A stretch of 64,000 nt of DNA from Bacteroidota bacterium (GTDB lineage: Bacteria > Bacteroidota > Bacteroidia > 2-12-FULL-35-15). This document shows positions 9,695 to 17,589 of this stretch, piece after piece. Under the pieces are notes generated by a model. It made no database searches and was not told the origin of the DNA. It worked only from the letters and a program-made list of their open reading frames with translations. The stretch lies in the NCBI GenBank assembly GCA_025963775.1, contig JAOQAD010000037.1, forward strand, positions 189,638-253,637, given 5' to 3'. The position numbers were made by a program, and so were the translations under genes. Every line of letters starts with the position of its first letter. The first letter of the stretch is position 1.

Positions 9695-10108
9695 TTAACA
9701 TTTAGAAGGCACGAGACATTTCTCAACGGCTTCCCGGATGTGGGAAAAAGCGAACCTGTCCTTCATCACATAATCATAAGCACCATAACGCAGCGCTTTT
9801 ATTGCCGAAGGCATATCTTCCTCGTTCGACATCATGATCACGATCGTATCGGGACTCATCTCCTTGATCTTATCAACAGTGTAAGTGCTGTTGCTCTCGT
9901 TCGATTTCTTGTTCAGCTTGTAATCCAGCACCACGATGTCGGGCTTGTTCTGCTTCCCGATGTAGTTGATGCATTCTTCCTTTGTGATGAATGCTTCCAC
10001 CTTTACATTTTTATCGAATGAGGTTTCCAGCGATTGTTTCAGCGATTCGGCATAAAGCTCGTTGTCCGCCGCAACAAATAAGTTATAGTAATGATCTAAA
10101 TTTTGCAT
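9695..10108 (-). CDS. Single-domain response regulator receiver
   Basis: 137 residues starting at MQNLDHYYNLFVAADNE. An in-frame ATG 51 bases upstream would add a basic segment not typical of receivers, so the inner start is preferred. Phospho-acceptor Asp62 lies in DIVVLDYKL, and the switch Lys116 is in YDYVMKDRF. An eight-residue insertion (KKSNESNS) follows the Asp loop. No output domain is present, so it acts by protein contact like CheY, or in a phosphorelay. No kinase gene is adjacent; the LytS pair upstream has its own regulator. It is transcribed toward the terminator at 9592-9628. Confidence 0.8.
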   Translation of the reverse strand: MQNLDHYYNLFVAADNELYAESLKQSLETSFDKNVKVEAFITKEECINYIGKQNKPDIVVLDYKLNKKSNESNSTYTVDKIKEMSPDTIVIMMSNEEDMPSAIKALRYGAYDYVMKDRFAFSHIREAVEKCLVPSKC

Positions 10109-10265
10109 GTGTATATCGTTTAATGTTTGTTTCCGGTAGTTGTTTTTTGCTCTGAACATCCCTAAAATTTAGTGCCCGCAACTTTTACAGGCTTCTGAGG
10201 AAATCATTCCTCAATCCAGGGGTTAAATAATTATAATGTAAATTAGCTCGCAGATAAACTATCCC

Positions 10266-10778
10266 ATGAAAAAAACATTCCTTATCGGTATTACAGTGGC
10301 GGGTTCGTTCGGGCTCGGCTTTGCGGTCAATGGCCTGATCTCCAAACAGGCAAATGAGAAGCACCAGAAAAAAGCGACCGGCATCGGCGGAATCTTTTTC
10401 AAATGCAAGGATCCGGCAAAGATGCGGGAATGGTACAAAACCTACCTGGGCTTCGATACAGATGCATACGGAACCACTTTCGAATGGCGCCAGGGCGCCG
10501 ACAGTACAAAGCAGGGATTCACGCAATGGGCGCCTTTCAGCGAACGAACCAGCTATTTTCTTCCTTCCACCAAGGATTTTATGATCAATTACCGGGTGGA
10601 GAACATCGAAGCGCTGATCAGTGATATGAAAAAAGCAGGCATTACGGTGACCGATACGATCGAGAAGGTTGAATACGGGAAATTCGTGCACATTATGGAT
10701 CCGGAAGGGAACAAAGTGGAGCTTTGGGAGCCGGAGGATGAGGAATACAACAAAATTGTAAAAGGAAGGACGAAATAA
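10266..10778 (+). CDS. VOC (glyoxalase/bleomycin resistance) family protein with N-terminal membrane segment
   Basis: 170 residues. Residues 5-24 are hydrophobic (LIGITVAGSFGLGFAVNGLI) and look like a signal anchor or uncleaved signal, which is unusual for this normally cytosolic fold. Residues 40-160 match a VOC module: IGGIFFKCKDPAKMREWY at the start (shown in part: KDPAKMREWY), LGFDTDAYG in the middle, and DPEGNKVELWEP at the end, where the Glu would be a metal ligand. The stop codon overlaps the next gene's start (TAATG). It may bind a small molecule or degrade one; the substrate is unknown. Confidence 0.75.
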   Translation: MKKTFLIGITVAGSFGLGFAVNGLISKQANEKHQKKATGIGGIFFKCKDPAKMREWYKTYLGFDTDAYGTTFEWRQGADSTKQGFTQWAPFSERTSYFLPSTKDFMINYRVENIEALISDMKKAGITVTDTIEKVEYGKFVHIMDPEGNKVELWEPEDEEYNKIVKGRTK

Positions 10779-11197
10779 TGCACAGCATTACCTTACAAGC
10801 CCGGATCAAAGCAAGCACAACATTGCTTTATCCTTATTTCCTGGATTTCGAAAAATTCGGGGAATTGCATCCTTTGATCCAAAAAGTGACAAAAACCGGC
10901 ATAAACACCTTTCACATCAATGAAAGCGTACTGCTTCTCGGCTTTATCCCGATGAAGCCCCACTACCCAGCAGAAGTAACTGAACACGAAGGCACTATCG
11001 TTTACAATTCCCATGTGCGCAAAGGTGTGGACCTGGAGATCCGCTTCAGTTTTTCCGAAGGCCGGCAGGGCTGCACCACCATCACAGAGCGGGTTGAGGT
11101 AACCGCCAATGCGATCATCGCCCGCATTCTCCTTCATACCATCCGGAAGGCCCATACCGACATTTTCAGGGCACTCGAAAAGCGCGTGGTTGTTTGA
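10778..11197 (+). CDS. SRPBCC (START-like) family protein
   Basis: 139 residues with no signal peptide. It has the SRPBCC pattern: a first strand (ITLQARIKAS), the helix-grip region LYPYFLDFEKFGELHP, a central GFIPMKPHYPAEVTEHEG, and a long C-terminal helix from about residue 110. The family makes a hydrophobic pocket that binds lipids or aromatic ligands. Its ATG overlaps the TAA of the VOC gene, so it is translationally coupled; the pair may act on one ligand. No downstream terminator is obvious, and an AT-rich stretch of about 210 bases follows. Confidence 0.65.
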   Translation: MHSITLQARIKASTTLLYPYFLDFEKFGELHPLIQKVTKTGINTFHINESVLLLGFIPMKPHYPAEVTEHEGTIVYNSHVRKGVDLEIRFSFSEGRQGCTTITERVEVTANAIIARILLHTIRKAHTDIFRALEKRVVV

Positions 11198-11374
11198 TTT
11201 TTTTTCATCCTCTTAAAACATCAGCCCGGAGATCATCTCCTGCCTTTCCTCACAGGGTTATTAACAATACTAACAATTGATGACTATATTGATTTAATTG
11301 ATGCTTCAGACGATATTAACATTCAAATGTTAATTAAATAAAATCCATGAGGTTTTTCTCTTTTTCCCCTGCTC

Positions 11375-11382
11375 TACTTTTG
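11375..11382 (+). promoter_or_regulatory. TAnnTTTG -7 box
   Basis: TACTTTTG, a full match to the Bacteroidota -7 consensus, lies 28 bases before the ATG at 11411 and after a pyrimidine-rich stretch. It would give a short leader of about 23 bases. Confidence 0.5.
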
Positions 11383-11410
11383 CTGTGTTATAACTATAAA
11401 TATAACCATC

Positions 11411-12052
11411 ATGAAACGAGCGCTTTATGCGATATTACTTTCAGTAGTCATTCTGTCGGCTGCCTTCAAAACGCCTGAAGGCGGAAACGACAGCAAAGCA
11501 GACAAGATCATTGCAACCTTCATTGTCCAGTCCTTCCGGATCAGCAAGGATGGCATGGTGAGCTGGACCGCCACCAATGAGCACGGCTCTTTGCCTTACA
11601 TTGTGGAACAATTCATCTTCGATAAATGGGTGAAGGTGGGTGAAGTGAACGGGATCGGAAGCCCGACACCGAATTCCTATTCTGTTCCCGTAATTTTAAG
11701 CAGCGGGGAAAACAAATTCCGCGTGCGGCAGAAAGGATACGACAAGATCAGCAAGTTCTCCGATGCCGTGAGCTATTATTCCAAAAAAGAACCGGTAAGC
11801 TATGCCGTGGTGGATCATAACCAAACCATTTCATTTACTGCAGACACCTACTTCATCATTTACAATCCTTACGGCGCGATCACCAAACAGGGATACGGCA
11901 ACTCAGTGGACATCTCCAATTACGCAAAAGGATATTACTGCCTGATCTACGATAACAAGCTGGGCGGCTTTGATAAGAAGAAAGTGCTGTTCGGCAATAG
12001 CATCTGCCCTATTGTGGTGGATCCGCCGGATTGGATGAAGAGGAAGAATTAA
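11411..12052 (+). CDS. Secreted hypothetical protein with degenerate T9SS-like C-terminus
   Basis: 213 residues. Residues 1-19 form a signal peptide (YAILLSVVILSAAFK). The middle (about 30-125) looks like a fibronectin-III-type beta sandwich (VSWTATNEHG, FIFDKWVKVGEV, NKFRVRQKGYD). The last 75 residues follow the rhythm of a type A sorting domain: FIIYNPYGAITKQGYGNSVDISNYAKGYYCLIYD (shown in part: YNPYGAITKQGYG, DISNYAKGYYCLI). However, it ends PPDWMKRKN rather than in the usual KKIIL. It may be a T9SS-derived or periplasmic protein. It stands alone behind its own promoter-like box and ends at one arm of a long inverted repeat. Confidence 0.65.
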   Translation: MKRALYAILLSVVILSAAFKTPEGGNDSKADKIIATFIVQSFRISKDGMVSWTATNEHGSLPYIVEQFIFDKWVKVGEVNGIGSPTPNSYSVPVILSSGENKFRVRQKGYDKISKFSDAVSYYSKKEPVSYAVVDHNQTISFTADTYFIIYNPYGAITKQGYGNSVDISNYAKGYYCLIYDNKLGGFDKKKVLFGNSICPIVVDPPDWMKRKN

Positions 12053-12058
12053 TTAGTG

Positions 12059-12354
12059 GGTAGTTAGGAGCAGGTAGTTCGTAGACGGTTCGCCCGGATG
12101 ATTTAACATCTTAAATCTGAATTCTTTTACAGGATAATCTCACTCTCCGAAAACCATTAAATGTTTTGCCCCTCCGGGGCAAGCATCATAATTCAATCAT
12201 GTTTTCTAAAAATGTCTGGCCTCTCTGAGGCCAACAAAATGTATGCTATTCCTACGAATTTTAGCACCCCATTGTCATCCGTCCTAAATCGTTCTTGGGA
12301 GTGCTCCATCTTAACTCTAACCGTCTCCGGACTACCGACTCCGAACTAACTACC
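12059..12354. repeat. Long-range inverted repeat filling a convergent spacer
   Basis: Two arms of about 32-36 bases bound the spacer between convergent genes. The left arm is 12059-12090 (GGTAGTTAGGAGCAGG...ACGGTT). The right arm is 12319-12354, whose complement reads GGTAGTTAGTTCGGAG...ACGGTT and which takes in the stop codon of the ABC transporter gene. Between them lie the palindromes GCCCCTCCGGGGC and GGCCTCTCTGAGGCC. The layout is like a miniature inverted-repeat element or a very large bidirectional hairpin. An open frame inside it looks accidental. Confidence 0.65.
12164..12232. repeat. Dispersed double-palindrome module, copy 1
   Basis: The module runs TTTTGCCCCTCCGGGGC, 37 unconserved or weakly conserved bases, then GGCCTCTCTGAGGCC preceded by TTTTCTAAAAATGTCT. 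The same arrangement, with the same spacing to within one base, occurs at 34767-34837. Two independent copies with conserved spacing show a mobile or repeated unit rather than chance palindromes. Confidence 0.7.
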
Positions 12355-14089
12355 TTTCCCCGATCTGCTGTCTCCACATCGCAAAATACAATCCTTTGTG
12401 CTGCAAAAGGTCTTCATGCCTGCCCTGCTCAATGATCTTTCCTTTTTCAAGAACGAAGATCCTGTCGGCATGCATGATGGTGCTTAGCCTGTGGGCGATG
12501 ATGATGGTCATGTGATTCTCATTCTTCGAAAGCGTCCTGATCGTTTTCCCGATCTCTTCCTCCGTTAATGAATCCAGCGCAGATGTTGCCTCATCAAATA
12601 CAAGCAATGAAGGCTTGCGCAGCAATGCACGCGCGATCGACAGGCGCTGCTTCTCCCCGCCTGAAACTTTCACTCCGCCTTCACCGATCATGGTATCGAT
12701 GCCCTTATCAGCACGCGCCAGCAATGTCTGGCAGGCCGCCTTGTTCAGCACATCCATGCATTCGGCATCCGTTGCATCAGGTGCAACAAACAATAAATTC
12801 TCTTTGATGGTCCCTGAAAACAGCTGTGTATCCTGCGTTACAAAGCCGATCTGCGAGCGCAGCTGGTCAAGGTCAACTACTTTGCTGTTGTTGCTGTTAT
12901 AGAAAATAGCTCCCTCAAGCGGCTGGTACAATCCTACCAGCAGTTTCACCAGCGTGGTTTTGCCGGAGCCGGAAGGCCCTACAAATGCTATGGTTTCGCC
13001 CTTCTGCACATCGAAGCTGATCTTTTCCAGTGCATTGTTTATCGCCGTCTGGTGCTTGAACGTTACCTGGTCGAACTTCAGTGTTTGCATTCCGTTAATG
13101 TTCACAGGGTTTTGCGGCTTCACTTCTTTCGGCGTATCGAGGATCGCCTGGAAATTATCCAGCGACACTTCCGCTTCACGGTATACATTGATGATGTTCC
13201 CTAATTCCTGCAAAGGCCCGAAAATAAAGAAGGAATAGATCTGTAAGGAGAACAGGTCACCGATCGTTAAGGTATCCCTGAAGATGAGGAAAAGGAGCAA
13301 GAACAAGATACAGCTGCGCAGGAAATTCACGAAGGTGCCCTGGATAAAGCTGATGCTGCGGATGTAACGCACTTTCTTCAATTCCAGTCCGAGGATCTTC
13401 AGCGTGGTACCGTTCAGGCGCTTGATCTCCTGGTCGGCAAGGCCGAGGCTTTTCACAAGCTCGATGTTGCGCAGCGATTCGGTGGTGGAGCCTGCCAGTG
13501 CAGTGGTTTCACCCACGATCTTCTTCTGGATCTTTTTGATGCGCCTGCTCAATACCGAAGTGATGAAGCCTAAAATAGGAACCGCTGCAAAATAAACAAC
13601 CGCAATGAGCCAGTGGATCCGGATCGCGTATATCATCACAAACACAACACCAACAAGGGATGTAAATAAAATGCTGACAAATGAATTGATCAGCTTCTCC
13701 ACATCCGACCGCACTTTCTGAAGCTTCCCGAGCGTTTCGCCGCTGCGCTGGTCCTCAAACACCTGGTAAGGCAGCTCGAGCGAATGCTGGAGCCCGTCGG
13801 AATAGATCTGTGCGCCGAGCTTCTGCGTGATCACATTTACGTAATAATCCTGGAAGTTCTTGGCAATACGCGACATCATTGCAAATCCCATTGCCAGCAG
13901 GATAAGGCCGCCAACGCCTTTTATGTATTCCGCTTTTGAATACGTGTGCGGATTGGCCGCATATTCATCCACGATGTGCTTGAAAACAAGCGGATCCAAC
14001 AGGGAGAAAACCTGGTTGACAGTGGCAAGCAGCAATGCCAGCAACACCAGCCAGCGGTATCTTTTCAAATAGGTGTACAGTAATTTCAT
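12350..14089 (-). CDS. ABC transporter, fused permease and ATP-binding protein (exporter type)
   Basis: 579 residues, the usual length for a half-size exporter of the MsbA/ABCB type that works as a homodimer. The membrane domain (about 10-300) has six hydrophobic helices; the long coupling region includes GKLQKVRSDVEKLI. The nucleotide-binding domain has Walker A GPSGSGKTT (371-379), Q-loop Gln419, signature VSGGEKQR (475-482), Walker B LLVFDE (495-500) and switch His533 in IAHRLST. It sits in the inner membrane and exports a lipid, peptide or drug; the substrate cannot be told from sequence. It appears to be a single-gene unit, and its stop codon lies in the right arm of an inverted repeat. 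Confidence 0.93.
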   Translation of the reverse strand: MKLLYTYLKRYRWLVLLALLLATVNQVFSLLDPLVFKHIVDEYAANPHTYSKAEYIKGVGGLILLAMGFAMMSRIAKNFQDYYVNVITQKLGAQIYSDGLQHSLELPYQVFEDQRSGETLGKLQKVRSDVEKLINSFVSILFTSLVGVVFVMIYAIRIHWLIAVVYFAAVPILGFITSVLSRRIKKIQKKIVGETTALAGSTTESLRNIELVKSLGLADQEIKRLNGTTLKILGLELKKVRYIRSISFIQGTFVNFLRSCILFLLLFLIFRDTLTIGDLFSLQIYSFFIFGPLQELGNIINVYREAEVSLDNFQAILDTPKEVKPQNPVNINGMQTLKFDQVTFKHQTAINNALEKISFDVQKGETIAFVGPSGSGKTTLVKLLVGLYQPLEGAIFYNSNNSKVVDLDQLRSQIGFVTQDTQLFSGTIKENLLFVAPDATDAECMDVLNKAACQTLLARADKGIDTMIGEGGVKVSGGEKQRLSIARALLRKPSLLVFDEATSALDSLTEEEIGKTIRTLSKNENHMTIIIAHRLSTIMHADRIFVLEKGKIIEQGRHEDLLQHKGLYFAMWRQQIGER

Positions 14090-14167
14090 CTCTCAAAAAA
14101 TTTTGGCAAAGTTACGCAAATCACATTGTATGTATGTACATTTAATTTTATAAAATTCAGAAAAACG

Positions 14168-14240
14168 ACATTGTGATCCGCTTCGGCGGAGAAGCAATCT
14201 CATTCTTATAACAGATTGCTTCGCTAACACTCGCAATGAC
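14168..14240. repeat. Intergenic palindromic repeat (AGATTGCTTCGC type)
   Basis: The arms GCGGAGAAGCAATCT and AGATTGCTTCGC flank a 12-base spacer, with CATTGTGA and CACTCGCAATG as weaker outer arms. It lies in the 297-base spacer between the divergent ABC transporter and SRPBCC genes, which otherwise holds only AT-rich DNA. This is a known type of dispersed bacterial intergenic palindrome; its function is unknown. Confidence 0.6.
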
Positions 14241-14386
14241 AGGTATGCATTAAAATTCAGCAATATGCTTAAAATAATCATTAAATATTTTTATATTCGT
14301 CAGATCAACAGTCAATATACTCCGACTAATAAAATATTTCTGCCGTCAAAAGCGGCAACACGTTAAACCATAAATACTCAAACAAA

Positions 14387-14944
14387 ATGAAGATCCTGAA
14401 AAAAATCGGTATTGCACTCCTCGTCCTTTTTGCCCTTTTTATTATTGTTTCACTTTTCCTGCCTTCGAACGTACGCGTTGAACGCTCGGCACAGATCAAT
14501 GTGCCGGCTGCTGTTGCTTTTTCGCAGGTCAATAATTTTCACAACTGGCCGCAATGGTCGTACTGGGACAACATCGACCCTAATATGAAATCAACATACG
14601 AAGGGCCGGAAAGCGGCGTTGGCGCAAAACACACCTGGGTCAGCGACAATAAAGATGTAGGCCACGGCAACATTACTATTGTTGAAAGCAAACCCGATAC
14701 GCTGATCCTTACCGATCTTGAATTTGAAGGCATGGGAACAAGCCACGGCGGATGGAAATTCAAAAATGAAGGCAGCGGGTGCATCGCCACCACGTACATG
14801 GAAATGGACATGGGCTTCTTCGGAAGAGTGTTCGGGCTAATGATGGACGGCATGCTGGGAAGCGATTTCGAAAAAACGCTGGACGGCTTAAAGAAGCATT
14901 GCGAATCGATGCCGGCAACTCAGGCACCGGTTGCTGCTGAATAA
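14387..14944 (+). CDS. Membrane-anchored SRPBCC (polyketide cyclase-like) protein
   Basis: 185 residues. Residues 4-26 form one membrane helix (IGIALLVLFALFIIVSLFL). The rest is a START-like domain: VRVERSAQINVPAAVAFSQVNNF at its first strand (in part: RSAQINVPA), the helix NWPQWSYWDNIDP, and paired strands with TLILTDLEFEGMG. A C-terminal helix and an Ala/Pro-rich tail follow. This 'anchored SRPBCC' layout is common in Bacteroidota and is thought to bind a hydrophobic ligand at the membrane; the ligand is unknown. The two STAS-like genes follow 9 bases on, so the three are probably one operon. Confidence 0.75.
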   Translation: MKILKKIGIALLVLFALFIIVSLFLPSNVRVERSAQINVPAAVAFSQVNNFHNWPQWSYWDNIDPNMKSTYEGPESGVGAKHTWVSDNKDVGHGNITIVESKPDTLILTDLEFEGMGTSHGGWKFKNEGSGCIATTYMEMDMGFFGRVFGLMMDGMLGSDFEKTLDGLKKHCESMPATQAPVAAE

Positions 14945-14953
14945 AAAACAACC

Positions 14954-15337
14954 ATGGAAAAGACCGATGGAACAGTTTCTCTTTTTTCTGTTGAACTGCG
15001 TGAAGACGGTATTGTACACGTGAAGATCAGCAGCAGGGAAGAGATCGACCTGCCCCTTGCAAAAAAGATCATTGCTGCTATCGGTAAAAAGTGTGCTGAC
15101 CGTAAAAGGCCTGTACTCCTGAGCTCCGAAAGTTTTGCGGCACCAACCGCTGAAGCAAGGGCCTACATGGCAAAAGCAGAAGCCAACCCGTATTCAAGCG
15201 CATCCGCTTACATTGCAAGGTCGCTTGCTGAAAAACTCGTCACCAACGCATACATCCGTTTTAACAAGCCGGCAAGGCCCACGAGAATGTTCACCAGCGA
15301 AACCAAAGCACTCGAATGGCTGAAGAGTTTCATCTGA
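14954..15337 (+). CDS. DUF7793/STAS-like small protein, paralogue 1
   Basis: 127 residues, soluble, no signal. Alternating strands and helices (DGIVHVKISSREEIDLPLAKKIIAAI in part: EEIDLPLAKKII) and the conserved PTAEARAYMA, FNKPARPTRMF and ALEWLKSFI segments match small Bacteroidota proteins of STAS/SpoIIAA-like fold (DUF7793). It is clearly related to the next gene, sharing TPEARAYIA, FNKPARPTR.F and EWLK.F, so the two arose by tandem duplication. It lies 9 bases after the SRPBCC gene and overlaps the next gene by 22 bases. A regulatory or scaffold role is possible, but nothing here proves it. Confidence 0.6.
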   Translation: MEKTDGTVSLFSVELREDGIVHVKISSREEIDLPLAKKIIAAIGKKCADRKRPVLLSSESFAAPTAEARAYMAKAEANPYSSASAYIARSLAEKLVTNAYIRFNKPARPTRMFTSETKALEWLKSFI

Positions 15338-15744
15338 ATAAGGAAAAGATCAGGATCCTTTCTGAAAAGAAATTTGAGGCGATCTCCGTTGCCATCCGCA
15401 TCGACGGGCTTGCACAGGTAAGCATCAGCGGTGATGAGGAGATCGATGTGCAGCATGTAAAGCTGATCGTGGATAGACTGGAAGAGCTGGGAAGCGGAAA
15501 GCGCTTTCCCCTGCTGATCCTTGTAAGTGAATACATCCTCCCAACGCCTGAAGCAAGGGCTTATATTGCAAGCCCTGAATCAGATCCTTTTGCCAGCGCA
15601 GAAGCATATGTGATCCGCTCCTTTCCTCAAAAGCTTGTCGGCAACATTTACCTTGGCTTTAACAAGCCTGCACGGCCAACGCGGCTGTTCAACAATGAAG
15701 AAAAAGCCATTGAATGGCTGAAAACATTTTTAATCGCCCCTTAA
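15316..15744 (+). CDS. DUF7793/STAS-like small protein, paralogue 2
   Basis: 142 residues, a tandem paralogue of the preceding gene. The core EEIDVQHVKLIVDRLEEL, PTPEARAYIA and FNKPARPTRLF, with the final AIEWLKTFLI, line up with it, and the N-terminus is about 15 residues longer. The start ATG lies inside the upstream gene (22-base overlap), which implies translational coupling. An alternative later start is possible, because the first ~20 residues overlap and lack counterparts in paralogue 1. The 3' end overlaps the convergent esterase gene by 15 bases. The duplicate may allow heterodimers; the function is unknown. Confidence 0.6.
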   Translation: MAEEFHLNKEKIRILSEKKFEAISVAIRIDGLAQVSISGDEEIDVQHVKLIVDRLEELGSGKRFPLLILVSEYILPTPEARAYIASPESDPFASAEAYVIRSFPQKLVGNIYLGFNKPARPTRLFNNEEKAIEWLKTFLIAP

Positions 15745-16389
15745 CCGGGATGCCAGCTGCAGCAGGGTTTCTTCTTTGATCTCGTGCTTTCCTGCAAAGC
15801 GCAGCAATTCGTGGCTGGTGCCATTTTCATCCAGCAACTGCTCATGCTCCTTCACCTGTTCTTCCTTAATGAATTCATCCTGGTCGCCGATCACGAGCAC
15901 AGTCCGCATTTTTTCAAACAAGGCTTTGTTCAGCTGCAGGTCCATATCAGCAGGAAATGCGCCTGCCCAGAGCACGAGGTTATCGGCATGCGAGCGGTTA
16001 TTCGCCAGCCAGCGGCAAACTGTTGCTGTTCCCTGTGAAAAGCCCAGCACCGTGATCTTTGCAGTTTTATTTTTCAGCTGTGAGAGCACTTCTGTGTAAA
16101 CAGAATCAAGATAATTCACATAATCGCGGATATCGTCTTCACGGTCTTCTTTTGTCATCCATGATGCAACGATTTTTCCTGAAAAGCCATTCCAGTAAAA
16201 GCGGTGCAGCCCTTCCGGCGCAACCACGAGCACCTTGCCATTGTTCAGCGCTTCAAAATTCTTTATGAAATAATTTGCCAGCTGCGCATAGCCATGGCAC
16301 ACAAACCAGATCTCTTCCGTATCGCCGGAAGGCTCTGCCGACAGGAAATAGCGCGCCGTTTTGGGAATGATGAGATTCTTCTTGAGCAT
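15730..16389 (-). CDS. Alpha/beta hydrolase (phospholipase/carboxylesterase type)
   Basis: 219 residues, cytoplasmic. The alpha/beta-hydrolase core is clear: strand and oxyanion region VCHGYAQ (30-36), nucleophile Ser118 in GFSQG, an acid at Asp169 or Asp171 in GDQDEF, and catalytic His202 in GKHEI. Length and spacing fit the small esterase/acyl-protein-thioesterase family. The substrate is unknown. The C-terminal five codons overlap the convergent STAS-like gene by 15 bases. The gene has its own short upstream region with a terminator from the lipoprotein gene in between, so it is probably transcribed alone. Confidence 0.85.
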   Translation of the reverse strand: MLKKNLIIPKTARYFLSAEPSGDTEEIWFVCHGYAQLANYFIKNFEALNNGKVLVVAPEGLHRFYWNGFSGKIVASWMTKEDREDDIRDYVNYLDSVYTEVLSQLKNKTAKITVLGFSQGTATVCRWLANNRSHADNLVLWAGAFPADMDLQLNKALFEKMRTVLVIGDQDEFIKEEQVKEHEQLLDENGTSHELLRFAGKHEIKEETLLQLASRLRGD

Positions 16390-16407
16390 GGGTAAATATA
16401 AATAAAA

Positions 16408-16431
16408 AAGCCGCCCCTGATGGGACGGCTT
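16408..16431 (-). terminator. Terminator downstream of the coiled-coil lipoprotein gene
   Basis: On the minus strand, AAGCCGTCCC-ATCA-GGGGCGGCTT is followed by TTTTTATTTATATTT, a classic intrinsic terminator. It ends transcripts from the gene stopping at 16580, after they pass the palindrome at 16450-16552. Confidence 0.75.
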
Positions 16432-16449
16432 AATGTTATCGTGATTATC

Positions 16450-16552
16450 GTCATGCCGTGCTACGACACGGCATCTCTCCGCAATGTTGCTTTTCGCAGA
16501 ATCCCCTTCACCTCATGATTATAGCGAGATTCCGTGTCAAGCACGGAATGAC
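16450..16552. repeat. GTCATnCCG-type intergenic inverted repeat, copy 1
   Basis: The left arm, 16450-16477 (GTCATGCCGTGCT...GGCATCTC), pairs with the right arm 16526-16552 (GAGATTCCGTGTC...GGAATGAC). Each arm is itself nearly palindromic. The same consensus recurs at 23584-23664 and as a half copy at 26881. Confidence 0.75.
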
Positions 16553-16579
16553 CGCAGCTGAAGAGTTTCCTTTAAATTC

Positions 16580-17434
16580 CTACTGCTCAATTACAACAAC
16601 CAAATACTTGGATGCGCTCCAGAAATCATCTGCGTTAAGGATGGTCAGCTTCTCTGCTTTCCCGTCAGCGCCTTCAATTTTGTAAGAACCTGCAGGGTGT
16701 GTAGTTACCAGCTTCGCTTTTTTAGCTCCCAATGGAATTACATTTACAGAAGTGATGTCCACTTTTGTGAAATAATCCTTGTTGAAGTCTTCTTTCATCT
16801 TCTGGGATTTACCCAGGCCGATGAATCCGCCTTCTTTTGTCAATACGTTATTTTTGATCAGCTCTTTTGCAGTACCGAATGCATAGTAAGCTGTGTGCAG
16901 CTTTTCTGTTTTCACTTGTCCTGACTGAACTTCTTCCTGGTAAGTGGTGTTCAGGTTGGTCATCTCGATGTTCAGGTGCTCCAACTGTGTTTTCAGGTCA
17001 GTGATCTCAGCATCTTTCTGCTCCATCTCTGCAGTTAAACGATTGATGAATTTTTCAAGCTCTTCGTTCTTCTTGTTGGAAGCTTTCAGCTTGCCCCTCA
17101 TTGTCTCAAGGCGCTGCTTGTTCTTGTTCATTACATCATAGATGGTCTGGATGTCGGCAACGATCTGCTCCTCTTTCGATTTGCGTGTTTCAGCATCCTT
17201 GCTGTTTGCCGATACGATCTTTTCCTTTGCTTTGATCTCGTCAAGGTTAGACTGGATCTCGTTGAATCCTGCGATAAACTCCTGGATGCTTGAATCCTGG
17301 CGCTCGATGCGGACCTTTTGACCGCCACTGACGGCAGTTAAACTATCTTCAGCAGTTAAACCGCCTTCTTTATTACCATTTCCGCAACTGAATGCAAATG
17401 GCAGAAACACGATCAAATAAATTAATTTTTTCAT
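16580..17434 (-). CDS. Coiled-coil lipoprotein
   Basis: 284 residues. Residues 1-17 are a lipoprotein signal with lipobox FAFSC (Cys17), so it is an anchored outer- or inner-membrane lipoprotein. Residues about 45-170 are rich in Glu, Lys and Leu with heptad spacing, including MEQKDAEITDLKTQLEHL, and predict a long coiled coil. The C-terminal third is globular and beta-rich (NVIPLGAKKAKLVTTHPAGSYKIEG in part: TTHPAGSYKIEG). Similar coiled-coil lipoproteins are frequent in Bacteroidota, some labelled Cbp1-like adhesins; I cannot confirm that label. It has its own terminator and an AT-rich upstream region, and appears to be monocistronic. Confidence 0.7.
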   Translation of the reverse strand: MKKLIYLIVFLPFAFSCGNGNKEGGLTAEDSLTAVSGGQKVRIERQDSSIQEFIAGFNEIQSNLDEIKAKEKIVSANSKDAETRKSKEEQIVADIQTIYDVMNKNKQRLETMRGKLKASNKKNEELEKFINRLTAEMEQKDAEITDLKTQLEHLNIEMTNLNTTYQEEVQSGQVKTEKLHTAYYAFGTAKELIKNNVLTKEGGFIGLGKSQKMKEDFNKDYFTKVDITSVNVIPLGAKKAKLVTTHPAGSYKIEGADGKAEKLTILNADDFWSASKYLVVVIEQ

Positions 17435-17589
17435 AGGGTTTGGTTTTGGTTTGTTTTAGTACTGGTTAAATTTCACAATGCAAATGTTCGCAATAAAATT
17501 ACATGCCAACCGGTTTTTCGATACCTGGTCGCTAATTTTCGATGGCTGGCAGCGGCAAAGATATTAAAAGCCGGATGAGGGGACGGATT

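Noticed and set aside
10266-10778. A bleomycin resistance gene
   Set aside because: It has only the general VOC fold; the family is broad and there is no resistance context.
12161-12349. A 62-codon open frame in the convergent spacer
   Set aside because: It is made of the palindrome module and an inverted-repeat arm, with no homology or promoter.
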